This document shows positions 44,959 through 54,394 of a DNA stretch of 64,000 nt, one piece after another. The notes below the pieces were generated by a model, which saw nothing but the letters and a program-made list of their open reading frames with translations, ran no database searches and was not told the origin of the DNA. The DNA comes from Pseudomonas taiwanensis DSM 21245 (GTDB taxonomy: Bacteria; Pseudomonadota; Gammaproteobacteria; Pseudomonadales; Pseudomonadaceae). Location of the stretch: assembly GCF_000425785.1 (NCBI RefSeq), contig NZ_AUEC01000025.1:52040-116039 (forward strand), given 5' to 3'. Numbering within the stretch: position 1 is the stretch's first letter; every line of letters starts with the position of its first letter. The translations under genes and the position numbers were made by a program.

Positions 44959-46338
44959 TCACGCCAGCTTTGCCGCCGCCACCGACTTGCGCGACATCAG
45001 GCTCACCACCACGAAGCTCACCAGACCGACGGCCAGGCTGTAGTAGATCGGCGTGTTGGCATCCAGACCATCCTTGAACATGAAGAACAGTGCGGTGGCA
45101 AAGCCCAGCGACATGCTGGCGATGGCCCCTGCGGTGGTCGCACGCTTCCAGAAGATGGCACCGATCAGCGGGATCAGCATGCCGCCGACCAGCAGGTTGT
45201 AGGCCAGGGTCAGGGCGCTGATCACATCGTTCACCGCCAGCGCGATAGCCAGTACCACCAGGCCAGTGAGCAGGGTGAACAGGCGGTTGACGCCCAGGCT
45301 CGACTGCTTGCCACCACGCAGTTTAGGCAGCAGGTCCTCGGTCAGGGTGGTCGAGGCAGCCAGCAGGCCGGCACTGGCGGTAGACATCATCGCGGCCAGG
45401 GCAGCCGCCATCAGCAGGCCACGAATGCCATCGGGCAACTGGCTCTTGATCATTTCGGCGAAGGCGTTGTTCGGGTTCGCCAGGTCCGGCATCAGCACAT
45501 GGGCGGCCATGCCGATCAGCGCGCAGGCCAGGCCGTACAGCACGCAGTAGACACCAGCAGTGGTACCGGCGCGCTGGCAGACTTTCTCGTCCCGGGCGGT
45601 GAACACCCGCTGCCAGATGTCCTGGCCGATCAGGATGCCGAAGAAGTAAATCAGGAAGTAGGTGATGATGGTGTCCCAGCCGATGGTGGTCCAGCTGAAG
45701 CTGGCTGCCGGCAGCTTGGCTACCAGAGTGTCCCAACCACCGGCCTTGTACAGGCACACTGGCAGCAGGATGAACATCAGGCCTACGGTCTTGATCACGA
45801 ACTGGACGATGTCGGTCAGGGTCAGCGACCACATGCCGCCGATGGTCGAATACACCACCACCACGCCACCACCGAACAGCAGGGCCATCCAGAACGGCAC
45901 GTCGAGCAGCACCTGCAACACGGTCCCCATGGCCAGGGTCGAGGTGACGCCGATCATCAGCGCGTAGGCCAGCATGATCGCCGCGCTGGCCTGGCGCGCC
46001 ATCGGGTTGTAGCGGCGCTCCAGAACCTGGGTCACGGTGAAGATCTTCAGGCGCAGCAGCGGTTTGGCGAGGAACAGGTTCAGGGCGATGATGCCCAGGC
46101 CCAAGGCTGCACACAGCCAGAAACCGGAGATACCGTGAACATAACCCAGGCGTACGGTGCCTACGGTCGAGGCGCCGCCGAGAACGGTGGTTGCCATGGT
46201 GCCCATGTACAGGGTCGGGCCGAGGTTGCGCCCGGCCACCAGGTAGTCTTCGTGGGTTTTTGCACGGCGCATGCCGTACCAGCCCAACCCGAGCATGCCG
46301 GCGGCATAGATCAGTACAACGATGATGTCCAAGGCCAT
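44959..46338 (-). CDS. Sodium:solute symporter (SSF family), probably for guanidinobutyrate or a related compound
   Basis: A 459-residue membrane protein with about 13 helices and SSF-family features: DYLVAGRNLGPTLYMGTMATTVLGGASTVG (near residues 31-60), RYNPMARQASAAIM and the QDIWQRVFTARDEKVCQ loop. Symporters of this family import solutes with Na+. Its position 178 bp downstream of gbuA on the same strand, as in P. aeruginosa, suggests it imports 4-guanidinobutyrate or a related compound; that is inference. GGGAGA lies before the ATG at 46338. Confidence 0.88.
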   Translation of the reverse strand: MALDIIVVLIYAAGMLGLGWYGMRRAKTHEDYLVAGRNLGPTLYMGTMATTVLGGASTVGTVRLGYVHGISGFWLCAALGLGIIALNLFLAKPLLRLKIFTVTQVLERRYNPMARQASAAIMLAYALMIGVTSTLAMGTVLQVLLDVPFWMALLFGGGVVVVYSTIGGMWSLTLTDIVQFVIKTVGLMFILLPVCLYKAGGWDTLVAKLPAASFSWTTIGWDTIITYFLIYFFGILIGQDIWQRVFTARDEKVCQRAGTTAGVYCVLYGLACALIGMAAHVLMPDLANPNNAFAEMIKSQLPDGIRGLLMAAALAAMMSTASAGLLAASTTLTEDLLPKLRGGKQSSLGVNRLFTLLTGLVVLAIALAVNDVISALTLAYNLLVGGMLIPLIGAIFWKRATTAGAIASMSLGFATALFFMFKDGLDANTPIYYSLAVGLVSFVVVSLMSRKSVAAAKLA

Positions 46339-46516
46339 TGGGGGTCTCCCGATTATCTTTATTATGGCGAGATCGACCACGCGGGCGGGTTCACGGCGCC
46401 CGGCGGTCTTGTCTTGTGTTGGCGGGCCTCTATGGCCCTCCCAGATGGCTCCTGCCAGTTCTATCAGTCCATCGCCGCGTGCTGTCCGCTCCCACGATCC
46501 AGCAGTGCAGCGTTGA

Positions 46517-47467
46517 TCAGCGACGCACGACGCCCGGCAGCACGCAGAGCATTTCGAACAGCAGGTTGGCACCGAGCAACGAGGTGTTGCCGGTGGTGTC
46601 GTAAGGCGGGGAGACTTCGACGAGGTCACAGCCGATCAGGTCGAGGCCGTGGCAGCCGCGAATGATCTCCATCGCCTGGATGGTGGTCAAGCCGCCGATT
46701 TCCGGCGTGCCGGTACCTGGCGCCCAGGCCGGGTCGATACCGTCGATGTCGAACGACAGGTACACCGGGCCACCGCCGACCTTTTCACGCACCTCGGCCA
46801 TGAGCGGTTCCAGCGATTTGTGCCAGCACTCTTCGGCCTGCACCACGCGAAAGCCCTGGCGACGGCTCCAGTTGAAGTCGTCGGCGGTGTAGCCTTGGGC
46901 GCGCAGGCCGATCTGCACCACGCGGTCGCAATCGAGCAGGCCTTCTTCCACGGCACGGCGGAACGTGGTGCCGTGGGCGATCTTCTCGCCGAACATGTGG
47001 TCGTTGACGTCAGCATGGGCATCGATGTGCACCAGGCCGATCTTGCCGTGCTTCTTGTGCAGTGCGCGCAGGATCGGCAGGGTGATGGTGTGGTCGCCGC
47101 CCAGGGTCAGCGGGATGATGTTGTGCTCGAGGAGTTCGTCGTAGGCCTCTTCGATGATGCGCACGGCGTCAAGCAGGTTGAAGGTGTTGATCGCTACGTC
47201 ACCGATGTCGGCCACCGACAGCGAGTCGAACGGGGCGGCACCGGTGGCCATGTTGTACGGGCGGATCATCACCGACTCGGCGCGGATCTGCCGTGGGCCG
47301 AAACGGGTACCTGAGCGCAGCGAGGTGCCGATGTCCAGCGGTACGCCGATGAACGCGGCATCCAGGCCTTCGGCGCTTTGCAGGTGGGGAAGACGGAGCA
47401 TGGTGGCGATGCCGCCGAAACGCGGCATTTCGTTGCCGCCCAGTGGTTGGTGGAGAATCTTGTCCAC
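46517..47467 (-). CDS. gbuA: Guanidinobutyrase (agmatinase/arginase family)
   Basis: A 316-residue ureohydrolase. The binuclear Mn ligands are His126 (GGDHTITLP), Asp149/His151/Asp153 (DAHAD) and Asp239/Asp241 (SFDIDGID). The N-terminus HQPLGGNEMPRFGGIATM and the C-terminus match GbuA of P. aeruginosa closely, so the reaction is probably 4-guanidinobutyrate to GABA plus urea, the last step of the arginine transamination/dehydrogenase route. The start is a GTG at 47467 with GAGG 6 bases before it. It is divergent from gbuR. Confidence 0.92.
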   Translation of the reverse strand: MDKILHQPLGGNEMPRFGGIATMLRLPHLQSAEGLDAAFIGVPLDIGTSLRSGTRFGPRQIRAESVMIRPYNMATGAAPFDSLSVADIGDVAINTFNLLDAVRIIEEAYDELLEHNIIPLTLGGDHTITLPILRALHKKHGKIGLVHIDAHADVNDHMFGEKIAHGTTFRRAVEEGLLDCDRVVQIGLRAQGYTADDFNWSRRQGFRVVQAEECWHKSLEPLMAEVREKVGGGPVYLSFDIDGIDPAWAPGTGTPEIGGLTTIQAMEIIRGCHGLDLIGCDLVEVSPPYDTTGNTSLLGANLLFEMLCVLPGVVRR

Positions 47468-47618
47468 GGTGGGCCTCATCAGTCGGTCGATTGTTCTGTT
47501 TGTTCGAACCTGTGCCGCCGCGCGCCTCGATAGTGTGGTTCTGCTGGCGGGCAGGGACATTTCGGCCAAGTCTGCTCAAGGCTGTGCGCGGGAAGAATCG
47601 CTACCGGCAAATACTTAC

Positions 47619-47634
47619 TTCAGGAATTTCTGAA
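47619..47634. promoter_or_regulatory. Imperfect palindrome, candidate GbuR operator
   Basis: TTCAGGAATTTCTGAA (47619-47634) is a 16-bp palindrome with one mismatched pair, between gbuA and gbuR. LysR regulators usually bind such dyads near their own promoter. Confidence 0.5.
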
Positions 47635-47692
47635 CTAATGGCCGCAAGACCGGTTAGACTGCGCGAAAATTCTCCTGCGGAACCGTTGCACC

Positions 47693-48586
47693 ATGGCCTC
47701 GACACTGCCTGACCTGAAACTGCTGCGCATCTTCGTGAGCGTCGTGCGCCACCAGGGCTTCGCCAATGCCCAGCGTGAGCTGAACCTGTCGACATCAGCC
47801 ATCAGCACCTACATGAGCCAACTGGAAGGGGCGTTGGGGATCGTGCTGTGTCACCGCGGGCGAGGCGGTTTCAGCCTGACCAGCAAGGGCGAGCTGTTCC
47901 ATCAGGAGACATTGCGCCTGCTGGCCGAACTGGATGGATTCGAGCAATACGCCGCCGCCCTCAAGGGCGAACTGCGTGGCACGCTCAACCTGGGGGTGAT
48001 CGACTCGACCGTCGGCGATCGGGCGCTGCCGTTGGCCGAGGCGATCGGCGCCTACAGCCAGGAGCACCCGGCGGTCCACCTGCACCTGTCGGTTTCCAGC
48101 CCTTACGAGCTGCAACTGGGGGTGCAGGACAACCGCCTGGACCTTGCCATTGGCGCCTTTTCGTCGCGCATGAGCGGCTTGGTCTACCAGCCGCTGTACC
48201 GCGAGCAGCACTGGCTGTACTGCAGCAGCCGACATCCGTTGTTCGCCGAACGGCGCATCCCCGAGCAGGTGGTGACCCAGCAGCGCATGGTCGGGCGTGG
48301 CTACTGGAGCCAGGCGGAGCTGGCCCGCCATGGTTTCAAGCACAGTGCGGCAACGGTAGAGAGCATGGAGGCGCAGCTGATTCTTATTCTCTCAGGCGCC
48401 TACATCGGTTACCTGCCCGAACATTACGCCCAGGCCTGGGTGGACAAAGGCGACCTGCGGGTATTGTCGCCGGCGACCTTTGGCTATCAGGCGCCATTTT
48501 CCTTGATCATTCGTCGCGGTCGCAGCCGCGAACCCTTGATCCAGACGTTCCGTGACCTGCTCAAGAGCCAGCTCATCGTCGGCTGA
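47693..48586 (+). CDS. gbuR: LysR family regulator of guanidinobutyrate use
   Basis: A 297-residue LysR protein. The DNA-binding helix-turn-helix is at residues 8-65 (LKLLRIFVSVVRHQGFANAQRELNLSTSAISTYMSQLEGALG), and the effector domain follows. Its position divergent from gbuA corresponds to gbuR of P. aeruginosa, which activates gbuA in response to 4-guanidinobutyrate. The 225-bp intergenic region contains the palindrome at 47619-47634. The assignment rests on gene order as well as family. Confidence 0.85.
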   Translation: MASTLPDLKLLRIFVSVVRHQGFANAQRELNLSTSAISTYMSQLEGALGIVLCHRGRGGFSLTSKGELFHQETLRLLAELDGFEQYAAALKGELRGTLNLGVIDSTVGDRALPLAEAIGAYSQEHPAVHLHLSVSSPYELQLGVQDNRLDLAIGAFSSRMSGLVYQPLYREQHWLYCSSRHPLFAERRIPEQVVTQQRMVGRGYWSQAELARHGFKHSAATVESMEAQLILILSGAYIGYLPEHYAQAWVDKGDLRVLSPATFGYQAPFSLIIRRGRSREPLIQTFRDLLKSQLIVG

Positions 48587-48725
48587 GTCAGACGACATTT
48601 CGGACATTCCGTCGGGACGAGCCATTTTCCTGCACAACCTGGCCACTACCATGGTGGCGCTCTGCTAAACCTCTACTTGCTTTGATGATTTTCCCCTTCA
48701 TCTACACAAGCAAGGATCGCCCAAG

Positions 48726-50291
48726 ATGCGCATGAATTTGCCCGTCACTGAGCATGAAAGAACCTTCCCCAGCGAACAGCGCCTGATCTCCACCACGGAC
48801 CTAAACAGCCGAATCACCTACTGTAACGACGCCTTCGTAGCCATCAGCGGGTTCACCTACGATGAACTGGTCGGGCAACCGCACAACCTGGTGCGGCACC
48901 CGGACATGCCGCCTGCGGTCTTCGGGCATATGTGGGACACCATCAAGCAAGGCAAGCCCTGGATGGGCGTGGTCAAGAACCGCGCCAAGAACGGCGATTT
49001 CTACTGGGTCAGCGCCTATGTCACGGCGATTTACGAAAATGGCCGGGTCAGTGGTTATGAGTCGGTGCGCTCGGTGCCTACCCGTGAGCAGATCCGCCGC
49101 GCCGAAGCGCTGTATGCGCGACTGCGCGCAGGCCGTTCGCCCGTGTCGTGGGCGGCGCGTTTGGGGCATGGGTTGGGGCATGGCTGGCCATTGATCGGAG
49201 CCGGCGTGCTCTCGGCTGCCGGTTACCTCTGGTTGCCCACCTACGCCGCATTAGGTGTTCTGATGGCCAGCCTGCTGGTTGCCTGGTACTGGGTCGAGCA
49301 TCGACAAAACCTGGCCATACGCCGCACCCTGGACGAGCATCCCAAGGCCTTTACCAGCCCGTTGGTGGCGTTGACCTACAGTGACAATCCAGGGCTGCAG
49401 GGGCAACTGGACCTGGCAATCATCAGCGAGGAGGCGCGCCTGCAGACCGCCTTGACCCGGCTGGTGGATGCCGGGGTCGGGGTCAAGTCACGGGCGGCCC
49501 AGTCCGCCGACCTGTCCGATGCCCAGGCGCAGATGCTCGACCGCCAGCGTAGCGAAACCGACCAGTCGGCCACGGCCATCGCGCAGATGGCCGCGACCAT
49601 CCAGGAGGTCACCCATAACGTGCAAAGCACCGCCCATGCCGCCGGCGATGCCGACCAGCTGGCCCAACAGGGCAGCGAGCTGGCGCAGCAGAGCCTCAAG
49701 GCCATGGGCAGCATGAGCGTTGCGGTAAGCGACATCGGCCAGGCCGTCAATGCCCTCGCCGAGCAGACCCAGAGCATCGGCAGCGTGGTGGACACCATCA
49801 CCTCAATCGCCGAGCAGACCAACCTGCTGGCGCTCAATGCGGCCATCGAGGCGGCCCGCGCTGGCGAGCAAGGCCGGGGGTTCGCCGTGGTGGCCGATGA
49901 GGTGCGCTCCCTGGCCCAACGCACGCGGTCGTCCACGGATGAAATCCACCACATCATCGCGTCGTTACGTGCTGGCGCCGAACGCGCGGTGAGCACCGCC
50001 AGTCGTGGCGAGCAAATTTCCCGTGACAGCATGCAGAGCGTCGAAGCGGTGCAGTCGGCGTTGGCCGGGATTGTCCAGGCGGTCAGCCGCATCACCGGTA
50101 TGAGTCAGCAGATGGCAACCGCGTCGGAGCAGCAAAGCCACGTCGCCGAAGACATCAACCAGCAGATCGTGCGTATCGCCCAGTTGTGTGACCAGAGCGC
50201 CGGGCAGGCCAAGCAAGGTGCCGAGATCAGCCAGGACCTCGAACGCATGGCCGAATACCTGCACAGTCTGGCGGAGCGTTTCAACCGCTGA
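48726..50291 (+). CDS. Aer-type PAS chemoreceptor
   Basis: A 521-residue methyl-accepting protein. An N-terminal PAS domain (residues about 15-115; [31 protein letters not shown]) with the Aer-type FAD-binding pattern precedes two hydrophobic helices (about 150-190). A long signalling domain follows, with the conserved tip [20 protein letters not shown] at about 361-380. There is no periplasmic sensing domain, so it should sense redox or energy state from inside. It matches the third Aer paralogue described in P. putida (Aer-3). The last 17 codons recur at 55587-55638 in a rearranged segment. Confidence 0.92.
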   Translation: MRMNLPVTEHERTFPSEQRLISTTDLNSRITYCNDAFVAISGFTYDELVGQPHNLVRHPDMPPAVFGHMWDTIKQGKPWMGVVKNRAKNGDFYWVSAYVTAIYENGRVSGYESVRSVPTREQIRRAEALYARLRAGRSPVSWAARLGHGLGHGWPLIGAGVLSAAGYLWLPTYAALGVLMASLLVAWYWVEHRQNLAIRRTLDEHPKAFTSPLVALTYSDNPGLQGQLDLAIISEEARLQTALTRLVDAGVGVKSRAAQSADLSDAQAQMLDRQRSETDQSATAIAQMAATIQEVTHNVQSTAHAAGDADQLAQQGSELAQQSLKAMGSMSVAVSDIGQAVNALAEQTQSIGSVVDTITSIAEQTNLLALNAAIEAARAGEQGRGFAVVADEVRSLAQRTRSSTDEIHHIIASLRAGAERAVSTASRGEQISRDSMQSVEAVQSALAGIVQAVSRITGMSQQMATASEQQSHVAEDINQQIVRIAQLCDQSAGQAKQGAEISQDLERMAEYLHSLAERFNR

Positions 50292-50367
50292 ACCCACGAC
50301 TCTCCCACAGGGATGTGGGCCTTTTATCGGGTGGCTATGGCACACTGGCGCCAGCCAGGAGAACCCG

Positions 50368-50970
50368 ATGTCCAGACCCCGCTGCGAACGCTGCCTGCGT
50401 CCGCAAGACCATTGCCTTTGCTCACTGATCCCTCATCTCGACAGCCGCACCCGCGTCCTGGTGTTGCAGCACGCGAGCGAAACCACCCACGCCCTCAATA
50501 CAGCCCGATTTGTCGCATTGGGGCTGGCGAACGCCCAATTACGGGTCGGCGAGGTGTTCGAGGATCTGGCCGATTTGCTCGCCACTCCCGGTTACCGGCC
50601 GGTAATACTGTTTCCAGGGGATGGCGCCGAAGCGCTGAGCGCCTATGGCGATGCACAGGACACGCCGCTGCTGCTGATCGTTCCGGACGGTACCTGGCGC
50701 AAGGCGCGCAAGCTGCTCTACCTCAACCCATTGCTGCAGGCCTTGCCGCGTGTGACGCTGGGGCAGGTGACGCCTTCACGCTACCGGTTGCGCAAGGCGC
50801 CGGAGCCTGGGGCGCTGTCGACCATCGAGGCGGTGGTGCAGGCGTTGAATGCACTGGAAGCACCAGAGTGTTTCGACCCGTTGCTGCAACCGTTCGAGGC
50901 ACTGATCGAAGGGCAGATAGCTGCAATGGGCCGGGAGACATTCCAGCGCAACCATGGTCAAGACCAATAG
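50368..50970 (+). CDS. DTW-domain protein (tRNA-uridine aminocarboxypropyltransferase family), copy 1
   Basis: A 200-residue DTW-domain protein. The N-terminal zinc-like cluster is C6, C9, C16 and C18 (CERCLRPQDHCLC), and the core motif is PDGTWRKARKLL (DGTW at 107-110). DTW proteins such as TapT transfer the 3-amino-3-carboxypropyl group of SAM to a uridine of tRNA, but the exact site here is unknown. AGGAG lies before the ATG at 50368. A paralogue, about three quarters identical in an ungapped by-eye alignment, lies at 55729-56349. Confidence 0.9.
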   Translation: MSRPRCERCLRPQDHCLCSLIPHLDSRTRVLVLQHASETTHALNTARFVALGLANAQLRVGEVFEDLADLLATPGYRPVILFPGDGAEALSAYGDAQDTPLLLIVPDGTWRKARKLLYLNPLLQALPRVTLGQVTPSRYRLRKAPEPGALSTIEAVVQALNALEAPECFDPLLQPFEALIEGQIAAMGRETFQRNHGQDQ

Positions 50971-50979
50971 GCCAGGAGC

Positions 50980-51006
50980 GCGCCTGAAGGCGCCGGCTTG
51001 CCGGCG
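50980..51006. repeat. Hairpin plus inverted REP core after DTW copy 1
   Basis: GCGCC-TGAA-GGCGC (50980-50993) is followed by CGCCGGC-TT-GCCGGCG (50991-51006), the inverted form of the element at 14742. It probably ends the DTW transcript. Confidence 0.6.
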
Positions 51007-51070
51007 ATAAGCGGCCCACTTACTACTTGCATTCCAAGGCCTGTATTCCCTGTTTTGGTTCACGCCTTAT

Positions 51071-51098
51071 TCAATACGCTACAACGAGCCCTTATTGA
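51071..51098. promoter_or_regulatory. Inverted repeat upstream of the Anbu operon
   Basis: TCAATA (51071-51076) and TATTGA (51093-51098) are exact inverted repeats with a 16-base spacer, about 140 bp before the first gene. Including the flanking bases the arms are 8 bp with one mismatch. It could be an operator; nothing else in this leader stands out. Confidence 0.35.
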
Positions 51099-51236
51099 GT
51101 GCGTTTACCTTGACAACCTAGGTGAACCTGCACCGCGAGAGGCCACGGTTTGCGGGGTGGCGCCTGTTTCGGCATCGCTATTGCTAGGTAACGACTGCAG
51201 GGATAACAGTTGTACTTAGTGTGTGGGGAGTTGCGT

Positions 51237-52646
51237 ATGCCTCGGGCCTTTTTCAATGAAATGTATGATGCGGCCGGTGAGTGTCGTCCGCATTATCAAG
51301 AGTTTGCGCGTTGGCTGGCGAATACCCCCTTGGAGTTGCTCGATCAGCGTCGTCGTGAAGCGGACTTATTGTTTCATCGCGCAGGCATTACGTTCACGTT
51401 GTATGGGGATGAACAAGGCACCGAGCGGTTGATTCCGTTCGATATCATTCCTCGCAGTATCAAGGCCAGTGAATGGCGAACCGTGGAGCGCGGTTGTATC
51501 CAGCGTGTCCAGGCACTGAACCTGTTCCTTGACGATATCTACCACGGGCAACGGATTCTCAAGGAGGGCATCATTCCACCCGAGCAGGTCCTGGCGAACG
51601 ATGGTTACCAGGTGGCCATGCAAGGCCTGGATTTGCATCGCGGTATTTATGCCCACATCGCCGGCGTCGACCTGGTGCGTGATGGCGATGGCAGTTACTA
51701 CGTACTGGAAGATAACTTGCGAACCCCAAGCGGCGTGAGCTACATGCTCGAAGACCGCAAGATGATGATGCGTCTGTTCCCCGAGTTGTTCGCTGCTCAA
51801 CGCGTCGCAGCCATCGACCATTATCCCAACTTGTTGCTCGATACCCTGAAGAGTTCGAGCCCGCTGGATAACCCGACAACCGTTGTACTGACCCCCGGTC
51901 GATTCAATAGCGCCTATTTCGAACACGCTTTCCTGGCCCGTGAAATGGGTGTGGAATTGGTCGAAGGCGCTGACCTGTTCGTGCGCGACAACCATGTCTT
52001 CATGCGCACGACTTCTGGTCCACGTGCGGTCGATGTCATCTACCGACGCCTCGACGATGCCTACCTCGACCCGCTGTCCTTCAATCCCGACTCCCTGCTT
52101 GGCGTGCCAGGGCTCGTTACGGCCTACCGTGCCGGCAATGTGGTGCTGGCCAACGCGGTGGGTACCGGGGTGGCTGATGACAAGTCGATCTACCCCTACG
52201 TCGACGACATGATCCGCTTTTACCTTTCAGAGGAGCCGATTCTCAAGAATGTGCCGACCTGGCAGTGCCGCAAGCCTGCCGAACTGTCCCATGTGCTGGC
52301 CAACCTGCCGGAACTGGTGGTCAAGGAGACCCAGGGCTCGGGCGGTTACGGCATGTTGGTCGGGCCGGCCGCGAGCAGAGCGGAGATCGAAGAGTTTCGT
52401 GCCAGGATCAAGGCCCGCCCGGAGGCTTACATCGCCCAACCGACGCTGTGTCTGTCGACCTGCCCAACCTTCGTGGAAAACGGCATCTCGCCAAGGCACA
52501 TCGACTTGCGCCCGTTCGTGCTGTCAGGCAAGGAAACCCGCCTGGTGCCAGGCGGATTGACGCGGGTGGCCTTGCGCGAAGGCTCGCTGGTGGTGAACTC
52601 GTCCCAGGGCGGCGGCACCAAGGACACCTGGGTTGTGGAGGACTGA
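51237..52646 (+). CDS. Circularly permuted ATP-grasp protein (type 2)
   Basis: A 469-residue protein of the CP_ATPgrasp_2 group. Landmarks are LFHRAGITFTLYGDE near the N-terminus, AHIAGVDLVRDGDGSYYVLEDNLRTPSGVSYMLEDRKMMMR (about residues 135-175), VVKETQGSGGYGMLVGP in the ATP-binding region and the C-terminal PGGLTRVALREGSLVVNSSQGGGTKDTWV. ATP-grasp enzymes make amide or peptide bonds through acyl-phosphates, and the substrate of this family is unknown. It is the first gene of the four-gene Anbu cluster. GGGGAG lies 6 bp before the ATG at 51237. Confidence 0.92.
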   Translation: MPRAFFNEMYDAAGECRPHYQEFARWLANTPLELLDQRRREADLLFHRAGITFTLYGDEQGTERLIPFDIIPRSIKASEWRTVERGCIQRVQALNLFLDDIYHGQRILKEGIIPPEQVLANDGYQVAMQGLDLHRGIYAHIAGVDLVRDGDGSYYVLEDNLRTPSGVSYMLEDRKMMMRLFPELFAAQRVAAIDHYPNLLLDTLKSSSPLDNPTTVVLTPGRFNSAYFEHAFLAREMGVELVEGADLFVRDNHVFMRTTSGPRAVDVIYRRLDDAYLDPLSFNPDSLLGVPGLVTAYRAGNVVLANAVGTGVADDKSIYPYVDDMIRFYLSEEPILKNVPTWQCRKPAELSHVLANLPELVVKETQGSGGYGMLVGPAASRAEIEEFRARIKARPEAYIAQPTLCLSTCPTFVENGISPRHIDLRPFVLSGKETRLVPGGLTRVALREGSLVVNSSQGGGTKDTWVVED

Positions 52647-52649
52647 ATC

Positions 52650-53600
52650 ATGCTTTCAAGGACTGCCTCGGACCTGTATTGGATGTCCCGTTACCTTGAG
52701 CGCGCGGAGAACCTGGCGCGCATGCTCGAGGTCAGCTATTCGCTTTCGCTGATGCCCCAGGCTGGGCGCAGCGATGGGCGGCCTGAGCTGGCGATGTCAT
52801 TGCTGGCAGCGGGCACGCTGGACGACTACAACCGCCGTTACGGCGAGCTCAATGTCGAGCACATGCTGCATTTCTTCGCCCTGGACGAGACCAACCCCGG
52901 CAGCATCTATTGCTGTCTGCGGGCCGCGCGCAGCAATGCACACGCGGTGCGTGGGCGAATTACCGCCGACATGTGGGAGAACATCAACGCCACTTGGCTG
53001 GAGATGCGCAACATCGCCAACAAAGGCCTGGCACGCTACGGTATCAACCACTTCTGCGAATGGGTCAAGGAGCGGTCGCACCTGTTCCGGGGTGCCACCG
53101 CTGGCACCATCATGCGCAATGAGGCCTATGGGTTCATCCGCCTGGGCACCTTCCTGGAGCGGGCGGACAACACCCTGCGTTTGCTCGACGCGCGCTACGA
53201 AATGTTCGGCGAGGAATCGGAAGAAGTCAGCGACAACTCCGCACGCGGCTACTACCAATGGAGCGCCTTGCTGCGCGCGCTGTCCTCCTTTGAAGCGTTC
53301 AACGAAATCTACCGCTGCGCACCGGCGGCCGAGCAGGTCTCCGAAATGCTATTGCTGCGCGCGGATGTACCACGCTCGCTGCATGCCTGCGTCGAGGAGC
53401 TGGCGCAGTTGCTGGCCGGTTTGCCGGGTGAAAACGGGCGTCCGGCGCAACGTCTGGCAGCCGAACTCAGTGCCCGTCTGCGCTTCACTGGTATCGAAGA
53501 GATCCTTGAGTCTGGGCTGCATCAGTGGTTGACCCACTACATCGGCCAGATCAATCACTTGGGACAGAACGTTCACGAATCCTACCTGGAGGTAGTATGA
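52650..53600 (+). CDS. Alpha-E domain protein
   Basis: A 316-residue, wholly helical protein of the alpha-E family. The N-terminal MLSRTASDLYWMSRYLERAENLARMLEV and the middle LGTFLERADNTLRLLDARYEM are the two characteristic E-rich helices. Its function is unknown, but it is nearly always encoded next to a permuted ATP-grasp gene and a bacterial transglutaminase-like gene, and may be a binding partner. It starts 4 bp after the ATP-grasp gene and its stop overlaps the next start (ATGA). Confidence 0.92.
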   Translation: MLSRTASDLYWMSRYLERAENLARMLEVSYSLSLMPQAGRSDGRPELAMSLLAAGTLDDYNRRYGELNVEHMLHFFALDETNPGSIYCCLRAARSNAHAVRGRITADMWENINATWLEMRNIANKGLARYGINHFCEWVKERSHLFRGATAGTIMRNEAYGFIRLGTFLERADNTLRLLDARYEMFGEESEEVSDNSARGYYQWSALLRALSSFEAFNEIYRCAPAAEQVSEMLLLRADVPRSLHACVEELAQLLAGLPGENGRPAQRLAAELSARLRFTGIEEILESGLHQWLTHYIGQINHLGQNVHESYLEVV

Positions 53601-54394
53601 GACTGTCTATCCGCCACGACACCACCTACCACTACTCCAACGACGTGTGCATGAGCATCCAGTTGCTGCGCCTCACACCCAAGAGCAGTGAACGCCAGCA
53701 GATACTGGAATGGCATCTGGATCTGCCACGTCCGGTAGGTAGCCAGCTGGATCCCTATGGCAATGTCCTGCATTTGCTGACCATCGACGAACCCCATGAC
53801 GCCCTGATGCTCAGTGCCCATGGGGACGTGGACATCGACCAGACGCTGGAAGTGGAGCACGACACGCAGTCCGCGCTGCCATTTCTGCGTTCGAGCAAAC
53901 TGACCGCCATCGACGATGCACTGCGGGGCTTCGCCATTCGACACTGTGGCGCCAGACGCGACCGGACGGCGCTGATCGATCTGATGAACGGGTTGGCCGA
54001 TCACATTGCCTACACCCCTGGCGCAACGGCGGTGGACACGGTGGCGGCGGAAGCCTTCGCCAACCGCGCCGGCGTCTGTCAGGACCATACCCATGCGTTC
54101 CTGGCCTGCGCGCGTAGCCTGGGCATCCCTGCGCGCTACGTGTCGGGCTACCTGTGCACCGAGGACGAAAGCCACCTGGCAAGCCACGCCTGGGCCGAAG
54201 CCTGGCTGGGCGATGGCTGGTACAGCTTCGATGTCACCAACCGCCTGGCCAGGCCGGAACGGCACCTGAAGCTGGCGGTGGGGCATGATTATCTCGATGC
54301 CTGCCCGGTGCGTGGCATGCGCCGTGGCGGCGGGGCGGAGTCGATGCTGGCGCGGGTGCAGGTCAGCTCGCTACCACAGGCACAACAGCAATGA
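53597..54394 (+). CDS. Transglutaminase-like cysteine protease/peptidase
   Basis: A 265-residue protein with an N-terminal beta domain (MRLSIRHDTTYHYSNDV, a typical BTLCP start) and a papain-like transglutaminase core. The likely triad is Cys161 (AGVCQDHTHAF), His197 (ASHAWAEAWL) and Asp212 (FDVTNR). Such proteins hydrolyse or form isopeptide bonds, and the substrate is unknown. It overlaps both neighbours by 4 bp, so the cluster is translationally coupled. Confidence 0.92.
   Translation: MRLSIRHDTTYHYSNDVCMSIQLLRLTPKSSERQQILEWHLDLPRPVGSQLDPYGNVLHLLTIDEPHDALMLSAHGDVDIDQTLEVEHDTQSALPFLRSSKLTAIDDALRGFAIRHCGARRDRTALIDLMNGLADHIAYTPGATAVDTVAAEAFANRAGVCQDHTHAFLACARSLGIPARYVSGYLCTEDESHLASHAWAEAWLGDGWYSFDVTNRLARPERHLKLAVGHDYLDACPVRGMRRGGGAESMLARVQVSSLPQAQQQ

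Noticed and set aside
44911..46665. 584-codon open frame antisense to the symporter gene
   Set aside because: His/Gln/Gly-rich translation without domains; the sense strand encodes a full SSF transporter.
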